A stretch of 22,409 bases of DNA, taken from Salegentibacter sp. Its GTDB lineage: Bacteria > Bacteroidota > Bacteroidia > Flavobacteriales > Flavobacteriaceae. The stretch covers positions 1 to 22,409 of the forward strand of contig JAGXIG010000091.1 in the NCBI GenBank assembly GCA_024635815.1, given 5' to 3'. The notes beneath the pieces were generated by a model that worked only from the letters and a program-made list of their open reading frames with translations, did not search any database and was not told the DNA's origin. Below are positions 7,099 to 14,105 of the stretch, in pieces; the stretch's first letter is position 1, and each line of letters opens with the position of its first letter. The position numbers and the translations under genes are program-made.

Positions 7099-7752
7099 TT
7101 GCATTTTTTACAACATAACGAAAAATTTCCGCCCATATCTGAAGCGGATGAACAGGGACTTTTAGCTATTGGGGGCGAGTTGAGCATTCCGCGTTTAATC
7201 TATGCTTATAACCACGGAATTTTTCCCTGGTACGATGCTTCCCAGCCTTTGCTTTGGTGGAGCCCAGATCCCAGGATGGTGCTTTTTCCGGAGAAACTGA
7301 AAGTTTCTAAAAGCATGAAGCAATTGCTGAAAAAGGATGCTTTTGAAGTAACTTTTAATAAAGATTTTAAAGCCGTTATAGAAGCCTGCGCGGAAATTAG
7401 ACGGGACGGCCAGCACGGTACCTGGATTACTCAAGAAATGATAGATTGCTATATTGAATTGCATGAATTCAATATAGCTCATTCGGTAGAAGTATGGCGG
7501 GAAGGAAATCTGGTAGGTGGACTTTACGGAATTTACCTAATGGATAAAAAAGTGTTTTGTGGGGAAAGTATGTTTACAAAAGCCAGCAACGCTTCAAAAT
7601 ACGGTTTCATCACTCTGGTTAAAAAGCTAAGGGAAGAAGGCGTAAAACTTATAGATTGCCAGGTGTACACTAAGCATTTGGAAAGTTTAGGGGCTGAGGA
7701 AATTTTACGGGATGAATTTCTGGAATATTTAGAGATTCCTATTAAGGATTAA
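7099..7752 (+). CDS. aat: Leucyl/phenylalanyl-tRNA-protein transferase, TTG start
   Basis: Aat transfers Leu or Phe from aminoacyl-tRNA to proteins with N-terminal Arg or Lys, feeding them to ClpS/ClpAP in the N-degron pathway. The 217-residue product carries the family signatures FPPISEADEQGLLAIGGELS, YNHGIFPWYD, PLLWWSPDPRMVLFP, GQHGTWITQEM, HSVEVW and the late F-CGESMF and DCQ segments. The start is TTG at 7099: an in-frame TGA lies two codons upstream (7093-7095), and the next ATG would remove essential N-terminal motifs. No clear -7 box was found. The gene abuts the opposing DUF2490 gene with no gap. Confidence 0.95.
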   Translation: MHFLQHNEKFPPISEADEQGLLAIGGELSIPRLIYAYNHGIFPWYDASQPLLWWSPDPRMVLFPEKLKVSKSMKQLLKKDAFEVTFNKDFKAVIEACAEIRRDGQHGTWITQEMIDCYIELHEFNIAHSVEVWREGNLVGGLYGIYLMDKKVFCGESMFTKASNASKYGFITLVKKLREEGVKLIDCQVYTKHLESLGAEEILRDEFLEYLEIPIKD

Positions 7753-8451
7753 CTAAAGCGACAGAATAATCTCACTTGTTATAAACAACTGGCTGGCTGG
7801 ATCTCCGGTATAATCTTCATAACGATATTGTAAGCCTAAAGTAGCCTTGGTTTTTGCCCAAATCTCATTTCCGAGGGCTACGGAAAATCGTTGTTCTAAT
7901 TTAGGTCGTTCTTCACTTCCAACACTGAATAAGGCTTCAGTATTTCCAATTATAAAAAATTCATTTTGGTCTACTCGTTGTCCGCTTAAAGGCAATTCTA
8001 CTGAAAATCGATAACGGGTTCTATAAGTAGTGATCTCCCTTAAACGTTGCTCAAAACGCGCACGGTGAGCCAACTTTAAAGAATTATATTTTCGAGAATG
8101 TCCAAACTGTTCTACAATTCTTACTTCGTCCTGAGTATCCTTATCAAAGATTTCTTTAAAACGGTATCTTATACCTAAACTCAATTTGCTATAAAAACCA
8201 ACTTCGTAGCTGGTGAAATGTGAAAGCTGAAGGTGCTGTGCATCAAAATTATATTCCCCGTCTTCATAAATTATATCCCTGTTAGATAAATTGAAGTTAT
8301 AAGACCAGCGAGAATCAGGGTCTATATTTACCGTAAAATCGGGATCTATTAGCATGCTAAAATTTTCTTGAGCCTTAATATTTTGAATTCCAAGGAATAC
8401 AAAAATCAGGAAAAGTAAAACTGAGGATTTTTTAGAAGATAAGATAGTCAT
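7753..8451 (-). CDS. DUF2490 family outer-membrane beta-barrel protein
   Basis: This 232-residue protein begins with a signal peptide (about 1-28, ending in IKAQE). The mature part is a series of short amphipathic strands with turns, ending FITSEIILSL, as in outer-membrane barrels. LGIRYRFKEIF, EQRFSVALGNEIWAKTKATLGLQYR and HRARFEQRL fit the DUF2490 family, a Bacteroidota barrel family of unknown function. The start overlaps the end of the upstream PepSY-like gene by 20 bases, so the two are co-translated and may act together at the envelope. No substrate is evident. Confidence 0.8.
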   Translation of the reverse strand: MTILSSKKSSVLLFLIFVFLGIQNIKAQENFSMLIDPDFTVNIDPDSRWSYNFNLSNRDIIYEDGEYNFDAQHLQLSHFTSYEVGFYSKLSLGIRYRFKEIFDKDTQDEVRIVEQFGHSRKYNSLKLAHRARFEQRLREITTYRTRYRFSVELPLSGQRVDQNEFFIIGNTEALFSVGSEERPKLEQRFSVALGNEIWAKTKATLGLQYRYEDYTGDPASQLFITSEIILSL

Positions 8452-9019
8452 AAGAATTTCTTAGTATTTCCCGTTCATTTTTAAATTGCCCATTTTCATC
8501 AAAAAGCATTTCATATTTTTTCAATTTACCCTTGTTTTTCACCGCCACTATTATTTCATAATTATCAGGCTGTTGCGTATCAAACGAAAGAGATTTTAAG
8601 AATAATTTTTCAGCAGCACTTTCACTTGCAGAATTTGGTAAATATTGCGCCTGAATTTTCTCCAGCTTATGCCGCTCTTGATTTTTCTCCAGATAAGTTT
8701 GAATGTTTTCAAGCGTTTTTTCTGGAAGTTGCTTTTCTTTTAAAGTAACTTCAACATCCTGCAGTTTTCCGTCTTTGCCAAATTCTACACTAAAAATAGA
8801 ACGTTTAAACTTAAACTTGGTTTCATAACTCACATCTTCACCATCGGTCTGGTAATAATAGCGTAACCTTTTAGCCTTCTCGGGAATTTTTTCAATTAAA
8901 AAGAATGCGTCCTCAGGCATTTCTTCCCGATCTATACCTTCTTCTTTTTCCATTTTTTTATCCTGAGCTTTTGCCAGGGCAGTAAAAAGTATAAACGTTA
9001 TTATAAATAGTTTTTTCAT
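8432..9019 (-). CDS. Exported PepSY-like protein
   Basis: This 195-residue protein has a signal peptide (about 1-18, ending in AKAQ). The mature part is charged. It contains repeats of the type extended strand, D-G-K-L-x-D-V-E-V, then a helix, as in PepSY-like/DUF2874-type proteins: FSVEFGKDGKLQDVEVTLKE, and near the end IIVAVKNKGKLKKYEMLFDENGQF. The family link is moderate. It is probably periplasmic. Its 3' end overlaps the DUF2490 barrel gene by 20 bases, which argues for paired function. An inverted repeat at 9034-9051 lies just upstream of its start. Confidence 0.65.
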   Translation of the reverse strand: MKKLFIITFILFTALAKAQDKKMEKEEGIDREEMPEDAFFLIEKIPEKAKRLRYYYQTDGEDVSYETKFKFKRSIFSVEFGKDGKLQDVEVTLKEKQLPEKTLENIQTYLEKNQERHKLEKIQAQYLPNSASESAAEKLFLKSLSFDTQQPDNYEIIVAVKNKGKLKKYEMLFDENGQFKNEREILRNSYDYLIF

Positions 9020-9033
9020 CTGCTAATAATTTT

Positions 9034-9051
9034 AATTCCTGTATAGGAATT
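9034..9051. repeat. Inverted repeat upstream of the PepSY-like gene
   Basis: AATTCCT (9034-9040) and AGGAATT (9045-9051) are perfect 7-base arms around GTAT. It lies 15 bases upstream of the 9019 start codon on the minus strand and downstream of tagA. No T-run follows on the minus strand, so it is more like an operator or leader hairpin than a terminator. Confidence 0.4.
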
Positions 9052-9092
9052 CAACACAGGCGGCTATTGGTTATTGCCGGTACAGTCCTGGT

Positions 9093-9674
9093 TTATTTTT
9101 CCAGTTTTTTAACTTCTTTATGTCTAAAACAGGATACCTCATGATCATTTACGATCCCTGTGGCCTGCATATGAGCATAGATTACTGTTGAGCCTACAAA
9201 TTTAAAGCCTTTTTTCTTTAAATCTTTGCTTAATTTGTCGCTAACATTGGTAGTAGCAGGTGCTTCCTTATAATTTTCCACTTCATTTTGTACAGGGCTT
9301 CCATCAACAAAACTCCAGATGTATTCGCTAAAACTTCCGTATTCTTCCTGAATCTTTATAAAATTTTGGGCGTTGGTCACTGTTGCTCTCACCTTTAGTT
9401 TGTTACGAATAATTCCTGCGTTTTCCAGTAGTTCCTGAATTTTGTCTTCGGAATAATTAGCGATCTTTTTATAGTCAAAATCATTAAAAGCTTCTCTGAA
9501 ATTTTCCCTTTTTCGTAAAACTGTAATCCAGCTTAAACCTGCTTGAAATGTTTCGAGGATAAGGAATTCAAAAATAGTATAGTCATCATAAACAGGAACG
9601 CCCCATTCATTATCGTGATAAGTTTCATAGAGTTCGTCACCTTCACACCAACCACAACGGTTTAATTTTTTCAT
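9093..9674 (-). CDS. tag: DNA-3-methyladenine glycosylase I
   Basis: This enzyme removes 3-methyladenine from alkylated DNA as the first step of base excision repair. The 193-residue product has the usual Tag length. The zinc-snap ligands are all present: Cys7 in R-C-G-W-C, His20 in Y-H-D-N-E-W-G, His178 and Cys182 in N-D-H-E-V-S-C. The catalytic region FEFLILETFQAGLSWITVL is conserved. KKGFKFVGSTVIYAHMQATGIVNDHE is the typical C-terminal signature. It lies about 90 bases after the tonB-like gene on the same strand, with a short palindrome in between, so it may be transcribed from the operon upstream or alone. Confidence 0.96.
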   Translation of the reverse strand: MKKLNRCGWCEGDELYETYHDNEWGVPVYDDYTIFEFLILETFQAGLSWITVLRKRENFREAFNDFDYKKIANYSEDKIQELLENAGIIRNKLKVRATVTNAQNFIKIQEEYGSFSEYIWSFVDGSPVQNEVENYKEAPATTNVSDKLSKDLKKKGFKFVGSTVIYAHMQATGIVNDHEVSCFRHKEVKKLEK

Positions 9675-9751
9675 TGGTTTGTAATTTTAATCTTAATTTG
9701 GGAATTCACAGGCTTATAATCATTTTCCTGTATAACGCTATTTCTTGTTTC

Positions 9752-9764
9752 CAGCATTATGCTG
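9752..9764. repeat. Short palindrome between the tonB-like and tag genes
   Basis: CAGCAT-T-ATGCTG is a perfect 6+6 inverted repeat directly after the tonB-like stop codon on the minus strand. The octamer GCATTATG occurs twice here (9754-9761 and 9764-9771). It is small and has no T-run. It may be a minor regulatory or processing site, or chance. Confidence 0.25.
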
Positions 9765-9766
9765 CA

Positions 9767-10480
9767 TTATGGTTTAAAATTGTAGGTAATCGTGCCGGGT
9801 TGTTCGCTTCTTCCGGCAAGAGATGAAAATACAGCATTTGCGGCATATTCCAGTGCATTTTCTGTTAAGCATTCGTTATCTGAATTGGAACTCGCTTTGT
9901 TAATTGAAGTGTCAATTACCCGTCCTTCAGCATTGACCGTAATATTTACCACGATTTTTCCGGAGATATCGCAAGTGTAGATAGGATTTGGAATAAAGAT
10001 GGCATTTCTTCCGCGAAGCGAGAATGAAATAGAGCTATTTCTTAAACTTCCGGATTGAGTAGAAATATCTTTTGAAGAATCATCTCCATCAGAACTTTCT
10101 TTGGTTTCTGATTTGCTTCCTGTAGCGAAAGTACCTTGTGTAGAACTTTCAGTTTCATTTTCTGAACTTTCTTCCTGTTGGGCACTGTTTTGCTCCAGTA
10201 TTTCGTCTAACTCCCGATTAAAATTTTCTTCCCTGGCTTCCTGGCTTTCATTAAATGCCCTGTGAGTTTCAGGAGAATTTTGGGTGATTTGAGATTCTGG
10301 TTCTACCTCTGGAATTTCTTCTTCAGTTTCCTCTTCGGGAGTATATTCTTCTATCTCCACCAGCATTTCCCTCTGAATTTTCTGTTTCTGTGATAAGTTG
10401 AAATTATAAAGACCAAGAATCAACACCGAACAAAAGAGTACGGTTATAATGAGGGCTTTATGTTTATCGAAAAAATCCAT
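9767..10480 (-). CDS. TonB/TolA-like energy-transducer protein
   Basis: This 237-residue protein has a short cytoplasmic start (MDFFDKHKA), one membrane anchor (about residues 9-26) and a long linker. The linker is unusually rich in Glu, Ser and Asn instead of the Pro/Lys-rich spacer of classical TonB. It also has a C-terminal TonB_C-like domain (about 160-237: NPIYTCDISGKIVVNITVNAEGRV, then a helix and the strand PGTITYNFKP). Bacteroidota homologues are usually annotated as energy transducer TonB. The start at 10480 is the first ATG and precedes the membrane segment; a TTG lies four codons upstream. It follows truB by 30 bases. No exbB or exbD is nearby, so the link to a motor complex is inferred. 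Confidence 0.75.
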   Translation of the reverse strand: MDFFDKHKALIITVLFCSVLILGLYNFNLSQKQKIQREMLVEIEEYTPEEETEEEIPEVEPESQITQNSPETHRAFNESQEAREENFNRELDEILEQNSAQQEESSENETESSTQGTFATGSKSETKESSDGDDSSKDISTQSGSLRNSSISFSLRGRNAIFIPNPIYTCDISGKIVVNITVNAEGRVIDTSINKASSNSDNECLTENALEYAANAVFSSLAGRSEQPGTITYNFKP

Positions 10481-10510
10481 GCTATAAAACAAAACCTGAA
10501 GTGTTTTATT

Positions 10511-11224
10511 TTATGCTGAAGGTAATAATTTTTCAAAAGATGAAAGATCTAGAGCATCTTCTATAGCGAATTCGCCAACCCGGGTGCGTTTCAGGGAAGA
10601 GAGGTAGGCGCCAGAGCCTAGTGCGATCCCAAAATCGTTGGCCATACTTCGTATGTAGGTGCCTTTGCTACAAACTATTTTAAAATTTACTTCAGGAAAC
10701 CTGGGGGCATCAACTTCAAATTTGTGAACAGTAACCGGCCTGCTTTCTAACTTTACTGCTTCTCCTTTCCTGGCATATTCATAAAGGCGTTTTCCATCTT
10801 TCTTTAATGCCGAGAAGACCGGAGGTGTTTGTTCTATTTCTCCCGTAAGTTGAAGAGCGGCTCCAAGTAAATCTTCCTCTGCAATATGGCTTGTTTCAAA
10901 AGTTCTATCCACTTCGGTTTCCATATCATAAGAAGGCGTGGTTGCACCCAGAGTAAAAGTACCGGTATATTCTTTTTCGGTTCCTTGCAGCTTAGGGATT
11001 TTTTTTGTGAATTTCCCTGTACAGATAACTAAAACTCCGGTAGCTAAAGGATCTAATGTACCGGCGTGGCCTACTTTAATTTTTTTTATTCCGCAGCTTT
11101 TTCTAATTAACCAGCGCACCTTATTAACCAGCTGAAAAGAGGTCCACTCTAAAGGCTTATCGAAAACCAGGATCTGGCCATTTTTAAAATCTTCAGGAGT
11201 GAATTTTTCAATTTCTGTGGTCAT
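10511..11224 (-). CDS. truB: tRNA pseudouridine(55) synthase
   Basis: TruB converts U55 of the tRNA T-loop to pseudouridine and acts as a tRNA chaperone. The 237-residue product has the expected motifs: GQILVFDKPLEWTSFQLVNKVR, the catalytic Asp58 in G-H-A-G-T-L-D-P-L-A-T-G, KEYTGTFTLGATTPSYDMETE, TPPVFSALKKDGKRLYEYARKG and the late CSKGTYIRSMANDFG. A possible upstream TTG start would overlap uppP, so the ATG at 11224 is used. It lies 16 bases after uppP in the same minus-strand operon, an arrangement common in Flavobacteriaceae. Confidence 0.97.
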   Translation of the reverse strand: MTTEIEKFTPEDFKNGQILVFDKPLEWTSFQLVNKVRWLIRKSCGIKKIKVGHAGTLDPLATGVLVICTGKFTKKIPKLQGTEKEYTGTFTLGATTPSYDMETEVDRTFETSHIAEEDLLGAALQLTGEIEQTPPVFSALKKDGKRLYEYARKGEAVKLESRPVTVHKFEVDAPRFPEVNFKIVCSKGTYIRSMANDFGIALGSGAYLSSLKRTRVGEFAIEDALDLSSFEKLLPSA

Positions 11225-11240
11225 AAAAGTTTTTTGTTTT

Positions 11241-12035
11241 TTAATTATAGTAAGCAACGGTTATAGAAACTATTCCGGCAATAAAACAGTAAATAGCAAA
11301 ATAAGAGAGTTTACTTTTCTTTACAATACTAATCATCCAGGTACAGGCAGCAAGTCCAGCTATAAAAGAAGCAATAAAGCCAATGGCCAGAACGGAAAAA
11401 GAAGTGGTACTTTCCATTAGATTTCCCTCTAAAAGATCTTTGGCAATCTTTCCCAGAATTAAAGGAACTACCATTAAAAAAGAAAATCTCGCAGCTTTGG
11501 TTTTATCATTTCCTAATAATACCGAAGTAGAAATTGTAGCACCACTTCGGGAAATTCCCGGTAGAATTGCGATAGCCTGCGAAACTCCTATCACAAAAGC
11601 ATTGCTGTAACTTACCGGTTTGAAGGTGTTCTTTGCTTTGTCTGCAAGCCATAACAATAGGGCAGTGATAATAAGCATAAATCCGACAAATATTATATTT
11701 CCACCAAATAGCATCTCTAATTCTTCTTCAAAGAAAACTCCGATAACTGTAGCAGGAATCATAGAAATAACAATTTTCAGTGAAAATTTAAACTCATCAT
11801 TCCATTTAAATTGGAAGAGTCCTTTAAAGATTTCTACTACATCTTTTCTAAAAACAACTACGGTGCTTAGTGCCGTTGCAGCGTGGAGAATGACCGTGAA
11901 AAGTAAAGATTCACGAGGAATACTATTATCGCCTAACAATGCTTTACCAAGTTCCAGGTGGCCACTGGAAGAAACAGGTAGGAATTCGGTTAGCCCCTGG
12001 ATTATTCCCAGAATGGCAGCATCTAATTCGTTCAA
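11241..12035 (-). CDS. uppP: Undecaprenyl-diphosphatase (UppP/BacA), TTG start
   Basis: UppP dephosphorylates undecaprenyl diphosphate to recycle the lipid carrier for peptidoglycan and O-antigen synthesis. The 264-residue multi-pass membrane protein carries the two family motifs E17-F-L-P-V-S-S-S-G-H26 and P-G-I-S-R163-S-G-A-T-I-S, along with about seven hydrophobic segments. The start is a TTG at 12035. The in-frame TAA of DUF3098 (12042-12044) lies just before it, and only two codons, neither of them a start, intervene, so no other start fits. The N-terminus MNELDAAILGIIQGLTEFLP aligns with the family. It lies 6 bases after DUF3098 in one operon. Confidence 0.97.
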   Translation of the reverse strand: MNELDAAILGIIQGLTEFLPVSSSGHLELGKALLGDNSIPRESLLFTVILHAATALSTVVVFRKDVVEIFKGLFQFKWNDEFKFSLKIVISMIPATVIGVFFEEELEMLFGGNIIFVGFMLIITALLLWLADKAKNTFKPVSYSNAFVIGVSQAIAILPGISRSGATISTSVLLGNDKTKAARFSFLMVVPLILGKIAKDLLEGNLMESTTSFSVLAIGFIASFIAGLAACTWMISIVKKSKLSYFAIYCFIAGIVSITVAYYN

Positions 12036-12041
12036 TGGAGT

Positions 12042-12293
12042 TTACTTTTTGGGATTTAATAAAATAGCATATACCTCTATAGCGAAACCAAGAAGTACTA
12101 AAGTTGGAGCAAGGCGTATGCGCTGAAAATTATAGATATCAGGGTTAAATGAGTTTGGATTGTCACTGCCGCCGCCGGCCATAAGAATAAAACCCAAAGC
12201 GATTACCGCAAGCCCAATAAACATGAACTGATAATTCTTTTTTTCAAAAATGAAATACTTTTTATGATCTGTAGGTTGCTGTTCTTTACTCAT
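12042..12293 (-). CDS. DUF3098 small inner-membrane protein
   Basis: This 83-residue protein has a hydrophilic start (MSKEQQPTDHKKYFIFEKKNYQ) and two transmembrane segments (about 24-40 and 63-79) separated by a loop with GGGSDNPNSFNPDIY. It fits DUF3098, a Bacteroidota family commonly found between ftsX and uppP and presumed to act in the envelope or in division; its function is unknown. Here ftsX is not directly upstream. Instead a promoter of its own at 12352-12379 precedes it, so this gene heads the uppP-truB-tonB-like operon. Confidence 0.88.
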   Translation of the reverse strand: MSKEQQPTDHKKYFIFEKKNYQFMFIGLAVIALGFILMAGGGSDNPNSFNPDIYNFQRIRLAPTLVLLGFAIEVYAILLNPKK

Positions 12294-12351
12294 AGGAATG
12301 TAATAATGGCTAAGAGACTGATTTAAAAATATGTTTCTCAGTTTAAAGTTT

Positions 12352-12379
12352 CAAAATTAACCAATTTAAGTCAAAACAA
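12352..12379 (-). promoter_or_regulatory. Promoter for DUF3098-uppP-truB operon
   Basis: On the minus strand TAATTTTG (12352-12359) is a perfect TAnnTTTG box and TTG lies at 12377-12379, with 17 bases between. Initiation near 12345 gives a leader of about 50 bases. Confidence 0.7.
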
Positions 12380-12405
12380 TAGTAAGCTTAATAACTAATA
12401 TTTAA

Positions 12406-12440
12406 GAATAAAAAAAGCCATACGGTAGTGCGTATGGCTT
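12406..12440 (-). terminator. Intrinsic terminator of the 111-residue gene
   Basis: Read on the minus strand, AAGCCATACG and CGTATGGCTT (12431-12440 and 12415-12424) form a perfect 10-base stem with a 6-base loop. Seven T residues follow as part of a T-rich tail. It lies 21 bases past the stop codon of the gene at 12462-12797 and insulates it from the DUF3098 operon promoter. Confidence 0.92.
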
Positions 12441-12461
12441 AATCTTTGGCAACTTTATTAA

Positions 12462-12797
12462 TTAAGCTGCATGATAAATGTTGTAATGATTCAAGATTTC
12501 TTGATAGAAATCCATGCTCTTTTCATCTTTCTTTAAACAGGATTTCAGAAAACGTTCTAAATCCTGGCATTCAAAAGTAACTCCAGTATATTTTCTTTTT
12601 CCTACCGGTATCTTCAAGTCTACCGTTTGTTCCTTGTAGTTGATAATTACATTTTTAGCATCAAAATATTTTTTGATAATAGCGCGATGCATAATGTTGT
12701 AATTTGAATCCTCTTCTGAATCTAAGTGAAAGATACTATAAGAAATTAAGCTTTTTACTTCATCAAGTGTAGCATTAGGGTTAGTAAGATAATTCAT
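12462..12797 (-). CDS. Hypothetical 111-residue cytoplasmic protein
   Basis: I do not recognise this protein. It has no signal peptide or membrane segment and is mixed charged and polar. It has a helical start (about 1-45), then strands K-N-V-I-I-N-Y and T-V-D-L-K-I-P-V (about 48-65) and T-G-V-T-F-E, and a helical end with F-L-K-S-C-L-K-K-D-E-K-S and D-F-Y-Q-E-I-L-N-H-Y. It is probably real because it has a good terminator, a clean ATG, codon use like its neighbours, and no overlap. The leader bears a direct repeat at 12795-12821. No partner gene is evident. It stands as a single-gene unit. Confidence 0.75.
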   Translation of the reverse strand: MNYLTNPNATLDEVKSLISYSIFHLDSEEDSNYNIMHRAIIKKYFDAKNVIINYKEQTVDLKIPVGKRKYTGVTFECQDLERFLKSCLKKDEKSMDFYQEILNHYNIYHAA

Positions 12798-12821
12798 AGG
12801 TGTTGGTATATAGGTGTTAGT
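12795..12821 (-). repeat. Direct repeat at the start of the 111-residue gene
   Basis: On the minus strand the 9-mer AACACCTAT occurs twice, the second copy running directly into the ATG, with a 14-base period (plus-strand units 12795-12807 and 12809-12821, 11 of 13 bases alike). It might be a translation control site or a chance duplication. Confidence 0.4.
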
Positions 12822-13013
12822 CTTAGCTAAATTACATTTAGATTTCTTTTTGTTTGTTAAAAAAGTTTTAATAAACCTATGATTAGCAAATATTTAACGA
12901 CTAAAGAACCTTTTTGTATTTTTATTAAACTTTTGACGGTATAACCTGAAAGAAAAATACTACATATGAATTAAGAGGATTTCCTTATAACGACGAAAGC
13001 AAGTTTTTCGTAT

Positions 13014-13643
13014 CTAAATAATGGTGAATTCTAATGGCAGGTGAAGAAATCTACCCTTGTTATCTAAGCAGGACGCATTAATAAATTTTGTACCTGAAAC
13101 AGTAGTAATTCCATAAGAATCGTGAACGTGACCAAAAATGTGAAATACAATTTTACGGTTTTGCAGGGTTTTTAATAAAGAAGCACAGCCAATGTGCCTT
13201 CCATTATTTAAAACATCTTTAATTTTATAAGGTGGAGTGTGTGTTATAAGTACTTGGGTGTCTTCAGGGATCTGCTCCCAATGCTTATTTATTTCCTGTT
13301 CATGTTTTTGGTTAAATGCCCAGGTACCGTCTCCGGGAGTTACCGGGGATCCCCAAAATTTAATTCCCTCAATAATTATTTCGCTATCCTGTAAATAGTT
13401 CACATTTTCCGGAATGATCTCTTGAACATCCTCTTCATTATTTTTCTCAAAATAAAAATCGTGATTTCCAGCGATAAAGATTTTATGTTGGTGCGGCTGG
13501 GAAGAAAACCACTTTAAAAAGTCAATTACTTCTCTTTTTGTTCCGCCTTCAGTAATATCTCCTGCGTGAATTAAAACATCCCCATGGGGAATTGGAATTT
13601 CATCATGTTTATTATGAGTGTCTGAAATACAGATTAATTTCAT
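13014..13643 (-). CDS. Calcineurin-like metallophosphoesterase
   Basis: This 209-residue enzyme of the calcineurin-like phosphoesterase superfamily is similar to the MPPED1/2-type subgroup. The metal-binding motifs are all present: D8-T-H10, G28-D29-I, G59-N60-H61-D62, the H-T-P-P segment, and the late G-H-V-H. These are two-metal phosphohydrolases; the substrate may be a nucleotide or phosphodiester and is not shown. The start at 13643 is an ATG directly before the first strand L-I-C-I-S-D-T-H; the upstream alternative is a TTG. There is no signal peptide, so it is cytoplasmic. A small membrane gene lies upstream on the same strand with a weak hairpin between. Confidence 0.93.
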   Translation of the reverse strand: MKLICISDTHNKHDEIPIPHGDVLIHAGDITEGGTKREVIDFLKWFSSQPHQHKIFIAGNHDFYFEKNNEEDVQEIIPENVNYLQDSEIIIEGIKFWGSPVTPGDGTWAFNQKHEQEINKHWEQIPEDTQVLITHTPPYKIKDVLNNGRHIGCASLLKTLQNRKIVFHIFGHVHDSYGITTVSGTKFINASCLDNKGRFLHLPLEFTII

Positions 13644-13667
13644 AGCGAGATACAATATAAGAAAACC

Positions 13668-13690
13668 CGAAAGAATAAATCCTCCGGATT
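13668..13690 (-). terminator. Weak terminator-like hairpin after the 70-residue gene
   Basis: AATCC (13678-13682) and GGATT (13686-13690) form a 5-base stem with a 3-base loop. On the minus strand TTTATTCTTTC follows. It lies between the small membrane gene and the phosphoesterase gene. The stem is short, so it may be leaky or not functional. Confidence 0.3.
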
Positions 13691-13711
13691 GTAATCTAAA
13701 AGTTAGACTTA

Positions 13712-13924
13712 TTAATCTTCAGATTCGTCCTCTGAAGAAATATAATCTTTATCTATTGGTAGAAGCTTATTGGTTATTTTGGTGATAGCAAATGCTACTA
13801 TTACAGCGGTTACTGCAAAAAATAGAAATTTAATAAGTAGACTATCACTTAGCACAAAACTGTAAACCGCTAGAAAAATCTCTATGGCTATAAATACTAC
13901 TTTGATGCTAAGTTTAAAAATCAT
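13712..13924 (-). CDS. Small two-TM membrane protein
   Basis: This 70-residue protein has two hydrophobic segments, about 4-22 (LSIKVVFIAIEIFLAVYSFV) and about 28-46 (LIKFLFFAVTAVIVAFAIT). An acidic tail follows, ending D-Y-I-S-S-E-D-E-S-E-D. I do not recognise a family. The start is set at 13924 because a -7 box lies at 13946-13953, which excludes a longer TTG-initiated reading. It may be co-transcribed with the phosphoesterase downstream. Confidence 0.65.
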   Translation of the reverse strand: MIFKLSIKVVFIAIEIFLAVYSFVLSDSLLIKFLFFAVTAVIVAFAITKITNKLLPIDKDYISSEDESED

Positions 13925-13945
13925 GGTTTCTATTGGATTATGGAA

Positions 13946-13953
13946 CAAATATA
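13946..13953 (-). promoter_or_regulatory. Promoter -7 box for the 70-residue membrane gene
   Basis: TATATTTG on the minus strand is a perfect TAnnTTTG box. The -33 region is weak (TTTTC instead of TTTG). The start codon at 13924 lies about 22 bases downstream. Confidence 0.55.
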
Positions 13954-14105
13954 CGATCAAAAACCATTGAAAATTTGGTGCTTATCGGCTTTTACTAAAA
14001 TTTAACGCAAACAAAACTTTGGGGTTAATTTTTTAAGTTAAAAACTCTTAAACAATGATGCTAAGCAACTTGAAATTGTAAATTTCGGTTATAAAAAAAT
14101 CTATT

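Noticed and set aside
11199..12126. Plus-strand open frames opposite uppP, truB and DUF3098
   Set aside because: They are fully antisense to well-identified genes and have no motifs.
12310..12350. ACTGA/TCAGT inverted repeat in the DUF3098 leader
   Set aside because: Five base pairs with a wide AT-rich loop is expected by chance in this composition.
12905..12945. Possible plus-strand promoter (TTTTTG ... AACTTTTG) in the 216-base gap before 13014
   Set aside because: The -7 box deviates from TAnnTTTG, and no coding frame or convincing RNA structure follows before the opposing gene.
12993..13011. Small hairpin ACGAAA/TTTCGT next to the phosphoesterase stop codon
   Set aside because: The stem is only six AT-rich pairs with no T-run on the minus strand, so it is not a credible terminator.
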